Shown: in pieces, positions 21,389-31,861 of the stretch | Position numbering within the stretch: position 1 is the first letter of the stretch | Layout of the letters: each line of letters opens with the position of its first letter | Origin: Glandiceps talaboti | Lineage: Eukaryota > Hemichordata > Enteropneusta > Spengelidae | Length of the DNA: 64,000 bases | Reading direction: 5' to 3' | NCBI RefSeq assembly: GCF_964340395.1 | Contig: NC_135556.1 | Span: forward strand, 666,001-730,000 | Notes under the pieces: generated by a model | Databases searched by the model: none | What the model was told of the DNA's origin: nothing | The model's input: the letters and a program-made list of their open reading frames with translations, nothing else | Position numbers and translations under genes: made by a program

Positions 21389-23235
21389 CTATACATAGTC
21401 TTTTTTCCACACGGGCGGCTTGATTAATCTACCTGAGGACGACCTCTTCTCGTTACTCTGTTTGGTGTTATTATTGTTATTGTTCTCTGTTTCAGTCTTA
21501 GTGTCTGTACCTGTATGATCAATGACAGGTTGGTTAAGCTGATCGCTTGATAGTTTGTTCTCACTAGCTAGTACTCTGTGTATCAATGTCTCTCATGCTC
21601 AGGTCCTTGAGAAACTTTTGATTTCTTCTGAGTGTTGTTCCAGTTGGTGTTTGGACAATGTACAATGTATGATCTTGGTTCAGGACATTTCTCTGTGATC
21701 TTGGCTGTTGTCCATTTTAGAGATTGTGGGTTTTGCAGATCAACGGTTTGTCCAACCTGCAAATCCGGGCGGTCGCGAGCTGATCTGTCGTAGTAGTATT
21801 TTTGCACTTCCTGGCGTTTACAAAGCGAAGTTGACGTTTCTTCGTCTCTCTTTACTCTAACAGGTAAGTTTGTTCTAACCCGTCTGTTGTATAACAAGTC
21901 TGTAGGACTACCAATCCTTCCATCTGATGGAGTAGTTCTAACACACAGTAATGCAAGTTCTGGATCAATTCCTGCATGCTTGGCTTTCTTCATTATAGCT
22001 TTCACGGTCTGTACAGCTCGTTCAATGAATCCAATCGACTGCGGGTAGTGAGGCGAAGACATAATGTGTCTGAATCCCCAACTTTCACTGAATTCTTTGA
22101 ACTCTTTGCTTGAATAACATGGTCCACCATCGGTAAACATACGTTCTGGAATTCCATGTTCTCCAAATATAGTCTTTAGCTTGCTAATAACTGCTTTACT
22201 TGTTGCAGCATTCAAGCGTCTTACAAATGTCATCTTGCTGTAGTAGTCTGCGACTACAAGATATGTATCACCATCTAAAACAAATAGGTCAGATCCTATG
22301 TTCTGCCATGGTGCACTTGGCATGTCATGTGGTATCATGCTTTGTTTCTGTTCTTTTCTTGTGAACTCAAGGCAAGCATCACATTTGCCAATCAAACGTT
22401 CAATGTCACTGTCTATTCCTCTCCAGTAGACACATGTTCTGGCTCTGAGTCGCGTCTGTTCAATACCTTGGTGACTCATATGCAGCTTTGATAATATCTC
22501 ATTCTGGAGACATCCTGGGACTATGATGCGTTCTCCTTTCAACAGGATTCCATCTTCGACAGAGATGAAGTCTTTCATACTCCAGTACTGTCGTATGATT
22601 TTTGGTACATCTTGTACTCTTTCTGGCCATCCCTTAGTGACCATGTCCTTCAACATTTGAAGTTCAGGATCGTCTTCTGTGTGACAACGCAGTTGATCCA
22701 TTTTTACGTCTGACCACTTCACACTGTGAATAGTCTTCTCCAACTTGAGCGTTTTGGCTGGTTTTGGGTTGAGGCGAGATAGTGCATCAGCGAGTAACAG
22801 TTCTCTACCAGGTCTGTATTTGATCTCCATGTCGTACTGTTGTATTCGTAGCAACATTCTTTGTAAACGTGGTGGAGCCTGGCTCAGATTCTTGAGCTTT
22901 ATGGCTTCAAGGGGTTTATGATCCGATTCGACCACAAACTTGGATCCGTAGACGTATGTGTGAAAGCATTCAGCTCCAAAAACTACTGCGAGCATTTCTC
23001 TCTCTATGTTAGCATATCGTTCCTCTGTAGGAGTAAGAGCTTTTGATGCAAATGCAATCACATCTTCATGTCCATTGGGGTTAACTTGGATTAATCATGG
23101 ATGTATTAGTCTCACTAATACATCCATGGATTAATACAGCACCCAGTCCTTTTTTACTTGTGTCGACCTGTATCTTTGTCTCTTGCTGAGGGTTAAAGTA
23201 GTGAGTGTAACAGCGCTACATATCAGTTTCTTGAT
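21389..23235 (-). pseudogene. RNase H and integrase of the Gypsy element
   Basis: RNase H runs from about 23215 (VDTSKKGLGAVL) and is broken by shifts and by a 31-bp hairpin insertion. A 492-codon frame (23061-21583) then carries the RNase H end (VESDHKPLEAI, LLLADALSRL), an HHCC zinc-binding module (residues about 193-232, ending CDACLEF) and the integrase core. The core has D (GSDLFVLDG), D (MFTDGGPCY) and E (GFIERAVQ), with exactly 35 residues between the last two, so the DD35E triad is intact. Pol ends in another frame (21586-21389) with GRLIKPPVWKKDYV, a common Gypsy C-terminus. Confidence 0.9.
23087..23135. repeat. 31-bp hairpin insertion with 9-bp direct repeats
   Basis: TGGATTAAT at 23087-23095 and 23127-23135 flanks CATGGATGTATTAGT-CTC-ACTAATACATCCA, a hairpin with a 3-nt loop. 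It interrupts the RNase H frame after GLGAVLI; removing 40 bp lets the expected family reading continue, so the insertion limits are well defined. Confidence 0.85.
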
Positions 23236-24244
23236 CTATTGAAGGATGTTCTCATGAGTTGGTGTCCAGATCCAACTAACATCTTTCTTAATCAGGTCTC
23301 GTAACACTGAGGTTGTGTTTGAGAGGTTTGGAATAAACGGCGCTAAATACTGTACCATACCGAGAAATTGCTGTAGCTCCTTGACATTCATAGGGCTTGG
23401 CAGATCAACAATCTCCTTCACCTTCTTGTCATCTGGACGTACTCCCTCGGTGGTATAGACCATACCTAAGAATCTAACCTCTTTGGTCTTGATTTTACAC
23501 TTGTCAGGGTTAAAGACTAACCCATGTTGACGAGCATGTATCATGAGTTTATGTAGGTTGTGATCATGGTCAGTTTCGTTTTCTCCATAAACGATAATGT
23601 CATCGGCAATACTCAAAGTGCCCTTGCAGCCAGCCAATATCAGATCCATTTTCTCTTGAAATATATCTTGTGAGACTCTAAGACCAAATGGTAGGCGACG
23701 AAATCTAAATCTCGAGCTTGGGGTACTGAATGATGTCAGGGCTGCAGATTCATCATCCAGTTCAATGCTCCAGTACCCATGTCGGGCGTCTAACTTACTG
23801 AAGACTTTGGCACCTGCGAGTTTATGGGTAATCTCCTCAACTGTCGGTGCTCTGTGGTATGTTCGCTTAATTGCAGTGTTCAGGTTACATGGATCAAGAC
23901 ATATGCGTAAACCACCTGACTCTTTTCTGCTGAAAGCAAGTGAGTTCAACCATTTGGTGCTCTCGTTTTCTGGTATGGGTTCAATGACACCCATTCGTCA
24001 TTTTGTCAAGTTCAGCCTGGATTTCATCCTTCAGATGAATTGGATATTTCCTTGGAGGGTTTACAACTGGTGCCACGTCTGGCTTTACATCAATGTGAAA
24101 TTTCCCTGGAAACTTACCAATACCTGTAAATCTATCAGGGTACATATCCACAAGCGTTGAGGTGTTATCTATAGGTTCCAATGCATCTGAGTTTGATACA
24201 CGTAGTGTCATCTCTGCTACAGTATTGACTGTGATTATATTCAA
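23236..24244 (-). pseudogene. Reverse transcriptase of the Gypsy element
   Basis: The region opens with the typical linker (KYPIHLKDEIQAELDKM) and, after a frameshift near 23990, MGVIEPIPENE. RT motifs in order are GLRICLDPCNLN, KVFSKLDARHGYW, FRRLPFGL and the catalytic SIADDIIVYGE. The connection reads FLGMVYTTEGVRPDDKK and FLGMVQYLAPFIPNLS. The frame ends at 23236 because of another shift. The A-D-D form of the catalytic box is common in invertebrate Gypsy elements. Confidence 0.9.
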
Positions 24245-24584
24245 CAGTTGACTTGCGTGCTTCCCAAGAATTATTGATCCTGGAGTATCAGCGACAAAAA
24301 ATTCTATCTCATGCCACTGTTTTGTTCTGTTAGCATATTGTAACTTCAGGTTAACAGATCCATGTTGGTTGATTTCTGTTCCATTGTAGGCATATAGTTT
24401 AACATGTGGGCGTTAATTTCTGTAGAACATTACCGTGGACTAGTCCTGTAGAACTGATAAGCGACGGAAACATGTTCTTGAATGTTCTTACAGGTAGAAC
24501 ATTTCCCTGTGCCCCGGTGTCCACTTTACATTTCATCTTGGCCACTTGACTGTAGCCAGGGATCTGTGCGTCAACATCAACCAT
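24245..24584 (-). pseudogene. Aspartic protease region of the Gypsy element
   Basis: CKVDTGAQGNVLPVRTF contains the DTGA active-site motif of retroviral-type aspartic proteases, which act as dimers. The frame breaks near 24410. The downstream half resumes in another frame with a FFVAD...IILGKHASQLL stretch, the usual C-terminal ILG motif. Confidence 0.8.
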
Positions 24585-24683
24585 GATGTCACTATCATCA
24601 CAGTCTCGTCTCTTATTTGTATTGACAGCGTCATCATCAGACTCAACATCTAGTGTATGTACAGTCTTCTGGTTTCTGTCATC

Positions 24684-25715
24684 CTAGTTACCACGTCCAC
24701 TCTTCTTCTCTCTAGTATTGTCTCTTGTTGTCTGTCGTCTAGACACAAATTGCTTCTTGCCACGGTTTGTGGGCTTACGTTCGTCATTCAGGGACTCACA
24801 TCGGGCTTTCCAGTGTCCAATTTTACCACATTTGCTGTGATATGCAGGACATTTCATTTCAGACTCAACATCTAGTGTATGTACAGTCTTCTGGTTTCTG
24901 TCATCCTGGTTACCACGTCCACTCTTCTTCTCTCTAGTATTGTCTCTTGTTGTCTGTCGTCTAGACACAAATTGCTTCTTGCCACGGTTTGTGGGCTTAC
25001 GTTCGTCATTCAGGGACTCACATCGGGCTTTCCAGTGTCCAATTTTACCACATTTGCTGTGATATGCAGGACATTTCCCATATGAGTGGTCCTTTGCACA
25101 AAACTTACAGTTAGTTACGCTGTTAGTCTTCTTGGTATCACGTCTCTTGTGAATAGCATCTACCCTAGTAGTTGATGTACCTGCACCTTCAAATGCTTTC
25201 ATGTGAGCTTCTGATGCTTCTTGAGCTCTACATTTCTTCAATGCATCATCTGTTGTCAATGTTTCATCCTCCCTTAGTAACTCTTTGCGGGAGTCGTTCA
25301 CTCGTGTACCCATAATTAACTGGTCAATCAGGCGATCATCCATATCTTTAAACTTACACTTCAGTGCTAATGCTCTGCAACGTGTATAGAATTCGTCTAT
25401 ACTTTCTCCATCTTTCTGTTTGTATGCAGTTAAGTTCAGTCTATTAACTCTAAAATGATCAGCACGTCCAACTGACTGTTTAAATCTGACCCACACATTA
25501 GCAGGGTTTTTCCGTTCCTCACCGGTCAATGTCCATGTTTTTGACAGTTGTTCTCCCTTTTCTCCTGCTTGGAAGATGATATAGTCGTGTTGCTCTTCAA
25601 CTTTAAGTTTCTTTATATCAAACCAACGATTAAGTCTGGTCCGGTAGTCTAGTAGAGCAGCTTGGTCGTCACCACTCCCCCATTTCATTTGAGGACATTT
25701 TATGCCATCACCCAT
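24684..25715 (-). pseudogene. gag (capsid/nucleocapsid) of the Gypsy element
   Basis: I set the start at the ATG at 25713-25715 (MGDGIKCPQMKWGSGDDQAA). The open frame extends further upstream only into the inserted DNA transposon, whose end lies 12 bp before this ATG. Residues up to about 230 are capsid-like (WVRFKQSVGR, IDEFYTRCRALALKC). A knuckle CKFCAKDHSYGKC follows, then a second of the form H-x2-C-x4-H-x4-C (HSKCGKIGHWKARC). A 222-bp in-frame tandem duplication (24637-24858 and 24859-25080) repeats the second knuckle and basic tail. In the downstream copy a CAG-type codon is TAG, which ends the frame at 24684. Gag and protease share one frame apart from this stop. Confidence 0.9.
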
Positions 25716-25727
25716 GATTAACAGTGA

Positions 25728-28224
25728 CAGTGTTCTCCCTGAACAAGGTAACAGGGGCGCCGCGCCCTCTTGTAAATTCTTGGCGCCCCCTTGTGAGTTT
25801 TGACGGGAAAAAAATGAATTGAATATTTTTTTCAACAAACGGGGCAAAAACGATTTACTTCTCTCGCGGTTTCGCTACGAGCTCATGGTCGCCATTTTGG
25901 AAAGTCAAATATCTCGGTAAAGAGGTAGCTGCAATAATTGTAGCGTCTTGTTGCGGTTTTGTGGTTTTTTTCGTCTGTTTTGGTGACTTTTTAAGTTTTT
26001 GTGTTTAACCCGCACTTAAACACAAAAACTTAAAAAGTCACCAAAACAGACGAAAAAAACCACAAAACCGCAACAAGACGCTACAATTATTGCAGCTAGG
26101 TAAAGAGGCTACTGTCACTGATGTCAAACTTCGTGCGAATCACATTCACGCATACTTTCATCAAACATGTCATTCATTCTATAGCTTTCAAACAGTCAAC
26201 ATGTCTTTCCTCCGTCATTTAGCTCAATGGAGATCAGGAGGTACACGGAATATTTTACACGTCGGCCCTTTTCAGGGCGAACTTGAACTCAGATCGTGGG
26301 ATTGTTTGCATGTAAACACACTGTCTCGAGTTTACGGTACAAAAACAAAATGAAATGCGAAACTTTGAAAGGCTTTTGTTGTTCACCGACACTACTTAGA
26401 TGATACTAAATAATATGTCACTAAAATGAACAAAATGGTACATTCTAGTTCCTTAACTATTTATTGAATTGTAATCGAAACGAAAATGGGCTAATATTTT
26501 CGTACCCATCGAACCACGATCGAACTTACGGAGATATCGGGTGAGATGTGATGGCCTCAACACAAATAAACACATGGTGTCAATGTGGGCGATTCCATTG
26601 TTCATGGATAGGTGGGCCGTGACAAAAGTCTCGGAACGGTCTGTTTTTATGTGTACACTAAATGTACTACAAAATCTATGGTTTTCAGAGTCGCTGTGTC
26701 TATGAATTGCTTCTCTTAATATAAAAACACGCAAGTAAGATTTTCCATGGCTACGTCAGTATTGAAGTTGAACGCTAAGTTCCCCTCTGTCCCTTCCCTT
26801 TAGTTTAATAGTTCGGACGTTGCATGTGTCGTCATGGTACAATCTTTGACCTTTCAAAATCTTAGTGAGTCGTCGTAGCAGAAAGTTTTGTCGGATACCT
26901 GTCCCACTTGAAAACTATGTATTCCGATTCGTTTTATTTCATTTTCTTTTGATTGACTTCATTACCACCCATAGTGACACGAAGCGGGCGGTTTCGCCTT
27001 CTTTCAAAAAAGACCTGTGCTAACTGAAACTACCATGCCGTATTGTCACCGACTGTTTTTGTTTTCGTAAAAAAAAACTGAACATACTGAAGAGAACTAT
27101 ATCATGGCTTGGCATGGCTTACAGTGTGAGTTTTTTTTTGACGTGGGAGCGTGACGTATTGAGTGTCCATTTGAACATGTGCAGCTGTGTTTGGCATGTA
27201 CTATTAATTTTCCAGTTAGACACAACAATGGCAACAAAAATTGCAACATTAGTGTTGCGTCTTTTTTACATTGACTGTAACAGGGCCAGGGTACAAGTTC
27301 GTTAGTGGTCTATAATAATATTATGTATCAAAATAAAAACAATCGACTCTCACTCAGTATAGTACGATCGTCAGTCGAGGTGTATGGCAAATGCAACAAA
27401 ATTCGTTGCGTATAGGATACGGATCGTTCGATCAGATATGCATAAAATTAATTTCCATTGCGTACGGTATAGTACGCATGGTTTTGCGTCACCGCAAATA
27501 CTGGTCCGTCATTCTGAGCAGTTCTCAAGTCCGAGAATTAAATGATAGATTTAATGAGAAGTCAACTAGAAAACAGTACATTTAGACGAATTGAATCACT
27601 ATGTGAATATCAATAGATGGACCAAATCTGACACTGTTTACTTTGAACAAGCAGTCACCAATGGGGAAATTACAAAGACAGGAGAATTCTCACAGAAGTG
27701 AGACAAGTTACTCAGCTGTTACGCATAAAGGCAAAGTTATCTTCACCCTTATGTGTTTGACTTTTGTTTGTTTTGGTAGTGGTATGGTGATGATGCAATG
27801 AAGCTCTTGAAAATGGATTTCGTTTTGTAGTAAACACTACAACTGTCCTGAAACATCTTGAAATTTGCTGCAATTTTTTCAGCATTTGTGTTAAAAAGAG
27901 CTATTTGAGTAACTATTTAGGACAAACTATTAAAAAACTGTTTTTTTGACACAGGTAAATTTGGCTAAATTCTGTCACTATTTAAACATTAAGATACCAA
28001 AACTCACTTTGACACTTCAGTTGTGTTGAAATTCACATGATTAAAGTGGGTTAAAATGGCTAAATAAAGTGCCACCAAAAGCCACCATTTCAAGATGCAA
28101 ATTGCAAAAGCTCCTAGGAAGGAGGGGGGACACCCCCCTCCTGACCACCGCAAAGCGCATGCAGTGCTTCGCTCCGCTCAGCAACAATTCCCCCCTCTAG
28201 TGACAAAATCCTGGGGAAACACTG
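25728..28224. mobile_element. CAGTG-ended DNA transposon (hAT-like?), non-autonomous
   Basis: The left end is CAGTGTTCTCCCTGAAC. The right end is the complement of CAGTGTTTCCCCAGGAT. CAGTGA flanks both sides (25722-25727 and 28225-28230), a 6-bp duplication. The terminal sequence resembles hAT elements, which usually make 8-bp duplications, so the class is tentative. Subterminal sequence is GC-rich at both ends (GGGGCGCCGCGCCC; GGGGGACACCCCCC). No transposase is visible. It landed just upstream of the gag start codon. Its interior (about 26460-27350) is shared with the TTAA-type element at 2857-4704. Confidence 0.8.
25926..26098. mobile_element. 173-bp perfect palindrome with 10-bp direct repeats
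   Basis: Two identical 83-bp inverted arms (25926-26008 and 26016-26098, beginning TAGCTGCAATAATTGTAGCG) surround a 7-nt loop. GGTAAAGAGG lies directly on each side (25916-25925 and 26099-26108). A direct repeat of 9-10 bp is what Mutator-like elements leave, but no family can be named. The arms show no mismatch, so the insertion is recent. Confidence 0.85.
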
Positions 28225-28759
28225 CAGTGATGTTGGTTATATCATGGTGGGTTATACTTCCATGGTTATATACACAACACAGTAATGTCACTTTTGAAAC
28301 GATGTTTGTATGTAAATCACAGGAACAAAGTCTTTATATAGTCAATTATCTGCTATCCGTGTTGATAATTTTGAGACGGTTCCAACAGCAGTACGTCGTG
28401 GGCGGTGCAGTACAATTTGTTCTGCCCTATTCATGTGAATGATAACTTTGCACTTGTATCGTTACAGTTACTGTGAGCGTGTAGTTTACTCATACAATGT
28501 CTAAATAAACTATATTTACCACAGGAGGTTAGTATCCGGCTCAACTCCGTATGTTGTTGAGAACAGCGTTTGACACAAATTCGTGTCCGTAGCAATGTAA
28601 CACTTGTTCTGAAGGCGTGTTCACCATATTATAAGGCTTGAAAGTCAACGTCGTAGTGTCCTCCGATGCAGAAATCTCAGCGGAAATTTGTACAACACAC
28701 GAATTATCCACACAAAAGGAAACGTTCAGAGTTCAAATGTCTTTAGACATCGTCAGCAT

Positions 28760-28777
28760 ACTTTACCGCTGCCACCA
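28760..28777 (-). promoter_or_regulatory. Primer binding site of the Gypsy element
   Basis: Directly next to the 5' LTR, with no spacer, the minus strand reads TGGTGGCAGCGGTAAAG. TGG pairs with the CCA end of a tRNA. I did not identify which tRNA matches GCTGCCACCA. Confidence 0.75.
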
Positions 28778-28918
28778 TGTAATGTTATGCGTTGATATTC
28801 TACATCAAAGACACACATCAAGTTCAACTCAACTCGTGGTTTATTAACTTGAACAAAAGAGAAAGTGGAAGTGATACAATAGGTTGGGGGCGTCCTTCAA
28901 CTAGCACATATCATTACA
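28778..28918 (-). repeat. 5' LTR of the Gypsy element
   Basis: 141 bp, TGTAATG...CATTACA, followed on the outside by GGGTG. It is the upstream LTR in element orientation. The LTR is short for the group. Confidence 0.95.
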
Positions 28919-29284
28919 GGGTGAATCTCAATTATAGATCTTGGTGAAACTAACTTCCTTTTTTTCCAAGGGATTTTGTTTACAGAATCTTTTGATTTCA
29001 TTGTGTGCAAGAGGCATCTCAGAAGTAATTCATGATGTATTGAAGAATAAGCTTACTTGGCTAAACATCGAAAAATGTCGGTTTCAAAGTATTCATTTTA
29101 GCAATAAATAGAATCACGAAAATATGCTATAGTTTGCAGCATGAACAGTGCCACCAGACAACTAAACTGAGAAAATATACAATAGCGTCATTGATGTGTA
29201 TTGTAACACAATTTTATCTTTTTAAGGTGCTTATATTAATTGTCTTTTCAAAGGTTGGAGTCCATTATCCCCATGGAAAGTGAA

Positions 29285-29569
29285 ACACACACATGCTTGC
29301 ATACACATACATACATACATACATACATACATACATACATACATACATACATACACACACGCACACATACATACATAGACAGACATACAGACAGACATGC
29401 ACGCACGCACACACACACAGACACACACACACACACAGACAGACAAACAGACATACATACAGACAGACAGACAGACAGAGGGAGAGACACAGACAGACAG
29501 ACAGACAGACAAAGATAGGTAGATAGATAGAGACAGACAGACAGAGGGAGGGAGGGAGGGAGAAGGGAG
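29285..29569. repeat. CATA / CAGA / TAGA / GGGA microsatellite block
   Basis: The mirror of the left block at 18001-18600: CATA, CAGA, AGAC, TAGA and GGGA units in reversed order on the opposite strand. It forms the inner part of the right inverted repeat. Confidence 0.95.
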
Positions 29570-31181
29570 ATTAAGGCATACATATTTCGTATAGTAATCA
29601 CCTATGTTATCACTGACTGTAGGCTTTTGAATTCATTGTGTCAAAGCTGCAAGAAATGTTCAAATGTACTCGGTAAACGACCACTCCCGAGGTGTACTTT
29701 GGTTCAAATCATGAGCTAAACATTCATGCCCCTCCCCTTTCAAACGATCAGAATTTCCATGTCCCTCCCCCTTAAAACCTCCAATTTGTTGCCCTCCCCC
29801 CCATTTGTCCTCAGACCCCCTGCCATAAATTCAGAACTGAAATACTCTTCGTAATCTCTTGATAGCAGGCCTCAATTCTGTGATTATGTCGTGAATTCGA
29901 AGTCACATATCTATGAGCATTTGGGTCATCCCGAACCAAAGCACTATATTACAACCGCAGTGCCATTCTCAGTACCTAGATCAGAGTTGGAATGTATAGG
30001 GCAGAGGTACATTCTTCGTTTTTAGTCCGTCTGTTTTTCGAGGTGTTGTGCATTGAGGGTCCAACTCTCATGATATATATTCTAATTTCTACAACTATTC
30101 CACAGGACACAATCATTTTCAATATAACTTTTAATTCTTGAGAATGCGCTCGGTCCATTTTTCCCCATTGGTCCAGGACAATCTGATTAAAATCTGATGT
30201 GGTGAAAGCAGCTAAATGCTTTATTTATCTCTATTTCCATACTTTGTGTCGCTTGCATTTGTTCCAAGTGATCGCCGCCTGCGTGGGAAACATCACAAAA
30301 CGATGGAAATAGAGGTAAATAAAGCATTTAGCTGCTTTCACCACATCAGATTTTAGTGAGATTGGGTCCAGGAATACTAGTATTGATGGGAATGGTGTTT
30401 CTGTCCTTTATTATCTTTAAAAAAACATTTATACACTGGAAACAATTGATGTATTTACCACTTGACATGATCAGATATAGTGCTGGTCGCGAAGTTGAAA
30501 TAGCCGCCAAGAGTGTGCTGAGGATTGTGGGATATATAATCACTTTCCGTCATGCAGTCCAACTTCCGTCAAGCAAAAAAAAGAAAGTTTTGTCCTCGCA
30601 TATTAATGTTTCGTCCCCAAACATTAATGTTGCATCCTGTGTTAAGTAAATCTCGTCAATAAGAAAAGGAGGTTGTATGGTGACAAATGTTGTTTCTGCA
30701 GTCAGAGTATAAGATTGTAATAGACTTAAATTCATATTCCGGCTTGACATTTAAATACTTTTTACACAAATTTAGAGTTTTTTCACGAAAACTTGGTGTA
30801 CTGCTCTAAGGAGTAATAGTTTGCAATGAGGTATTTTAAGTCTTGTTAGAAAACTTTAGAAAAAACTGTTCTAATGTTTCAAACATTGCACCAACAATTA
30901 AACATTTTATCCCACAACTTAAATGTTATCACTTGAAAATAAAGTTTGGGCCACACGAATAAAAATTTTCGTTTCGCAAATTAATTTTCTGCTCTGTAAA
31001 AAGAATTTATTTGTCACAGAAATTGTAGTTTTTTGCTTTGATATTTCTATATTGACCCAGGAAATTAATGTTTTGTCATATGAAATAAAAGTGTTATCCT
31101 TTTATTAAATATTTTGCCTTCAAAAATCAATTATTTATAGCACAAATTTAGTTTTCGTCTGTCACCTGTGGGCAACCGTAG
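29570..31181 (-). repeat. Right terminal inverted repeat of the giant element
   Basis: It pairs with 16680-18000. It is longer because about 290 bp at roughly 29950-30243 are absent from the left arm. Part of that extra DNA (30188-30240) is an inverted copy of 30300-30352 (AAATCTGATGTGGTGAAAGC). The frames at 30356-30649 and 30923-31108 mirror those of the left arm. Confidence 0.85.
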
Positions 31182-31310
31182 ATAGCAACAACCAAATGAT
31201 CACATATATTGCAACGATAACAACAAGGATTAATAGACAAATAAATATTCAAAAAAAATGTATGCAAATATTCAATCAAGTTTACATTTGTGTTACAACA
31301 CCATTGGCGC
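31182..31310 (+). repeat. Family B copy, right half
   Basis: Resumes the unit cut at 16679 (ATAGCAACAACCAAATGATC, then ATTAATAGACAAATAAA) and runs to a family B tail (TTGTGTTACAACACCATTGG). Confidence 0.85.
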
Positions 31311-31738
31311 TGTATTTCATACATTCTAATACATCACACAACCATGACTGGTGGCAATTCTCTGTAAACATCCATTGTGGGGGGGGGGGGGGGGTTGAGT
31401 CATCTGCGATGACTGCTTGTTTGAAAACAACTTTAGAAAGTTGACAGTGATTGGTTTAATTTGAAAAAGTGTATAGCCGTTACAAGGTTGACACTAATTG
31501 GTTTTAATTTGGGCACAAATTTGATGCCTTTAGAGAGTTAATACTGATTGGTTGGTTGCAATTGAAAACAAATGTGAAGTCGTAATATGGTTGATACTGA
31601 TTAGATTAATTTGTAAAAGTGACATTAGTACCTTACTGTTTATGTTTATTGTTATATTATATATTCAAAGTATGAAAAAAAAGTGAAACGGTGTAAATGA
31701 AGTGTGTTGATTAAAAGTTTGTGTTTCTTTGCTTGCAG
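31311..31738. other. PPEF intron with diverged 47-bp repeats
   Basis: Poly-G at 31379-31393, then copies of the GTTGACAGTGATTGGTTTAA repeat also seen at 16180-16311. The stretch ends in the acceptor TTTCTTTGCTTGCAG. Confidence 0.6.
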
Positions 31739-31861
31739 TATTTATCTGCTCTAAGACCACCAGTGGATGACACAATAGAAGCTTTTGATCCAAATAATCC
31801 CGATAAGAGTGCAGACGATGACAGCTGTAAGGAAAAGATAGATGTACAGGAATGGAGACAG
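31739..31861 (+). CDS. PPEF: PPEF phosphatase exon: variable acidic loop
   Basis: Forty-one codons, phase 0 at both ends, acceptor TTGCAG and donor GTAAAG. It encodes YLSALRPPVD, an acidic stretch NNPDKSADDDSCKEKID, and ends QEWRQ. In PPEF proteins a variable, charged insert lies between the HGGIS motif and the ILWSDP motif, and the conserved E-W pair precedes ILWSDP. That is exactly the position here. The insert itself is not conserved in sequence, so the call rests on position, splice sites and the EW pair. Confidence 0.85.

Larger units (their letters stand above)
21063..28918 (-). mobile_element. Ty3/Gypsy LTR retrotransposon, complete ends, degenerate coding
   Basis: Two 141-bp LTRs (21063-21203 and 28778-28918) in direct orientation begin TGTAATG and end CATTACA and differ at about 3 positions. 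GGGTG target duplications lie at 21058-21062 and 28919-28923. Coding is on the minus strand in the order gag, protease, RT, RNase H, integrase, which is the Ty3/Gypsy (Metaviridae) order. No envelope gene is seen. Several frameshifts, one nonsense codon, a small hairpin insertion and a 2.5-kb DNA transposon inactivate it. The full element is 7856 bp, of which 2503 bp are that transposon plus its duplication. Confidence 0.95.
16680..31181. mobile_element. Giant inverted-repeat element, 14.5 kb, ATAG target duplication
   Basis: The ends are inverted: CTACGGCGGCCCACAGGTGA at 16680, and the complement of CTACGGTTGCCCACAGGTGA ending at 31181. The arms stay near 97% alike for the first 300 bp by eye and continue for about 1.3-1.6 kb into microsatellite DNA. 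ATAG flanks both sides (16676-16679, 31182-31185). Joining the flanks gives CGATACATAGCAACAACC, a normal family B unit, so the whole block is one insertion. A 7.9-kb Gypsy element sits inside. Without it the element is about 6.6 kb and shows no transposase, so it is non-autonomous, and its superfamily is unknown. Confidence 0.8.

Noticed and set aside
26090-26353. 87-residue + strand frame inside the CAGTG element
   Set aside because: It starts in the arm of the 173-bp palindrome and shows no motif; a chance frame.
28771-28780. GCCACCATG resembling a strong translation start
   Set aside because: It is the junction of the Gypsy primer binding site and the LTR; no open frame follows.
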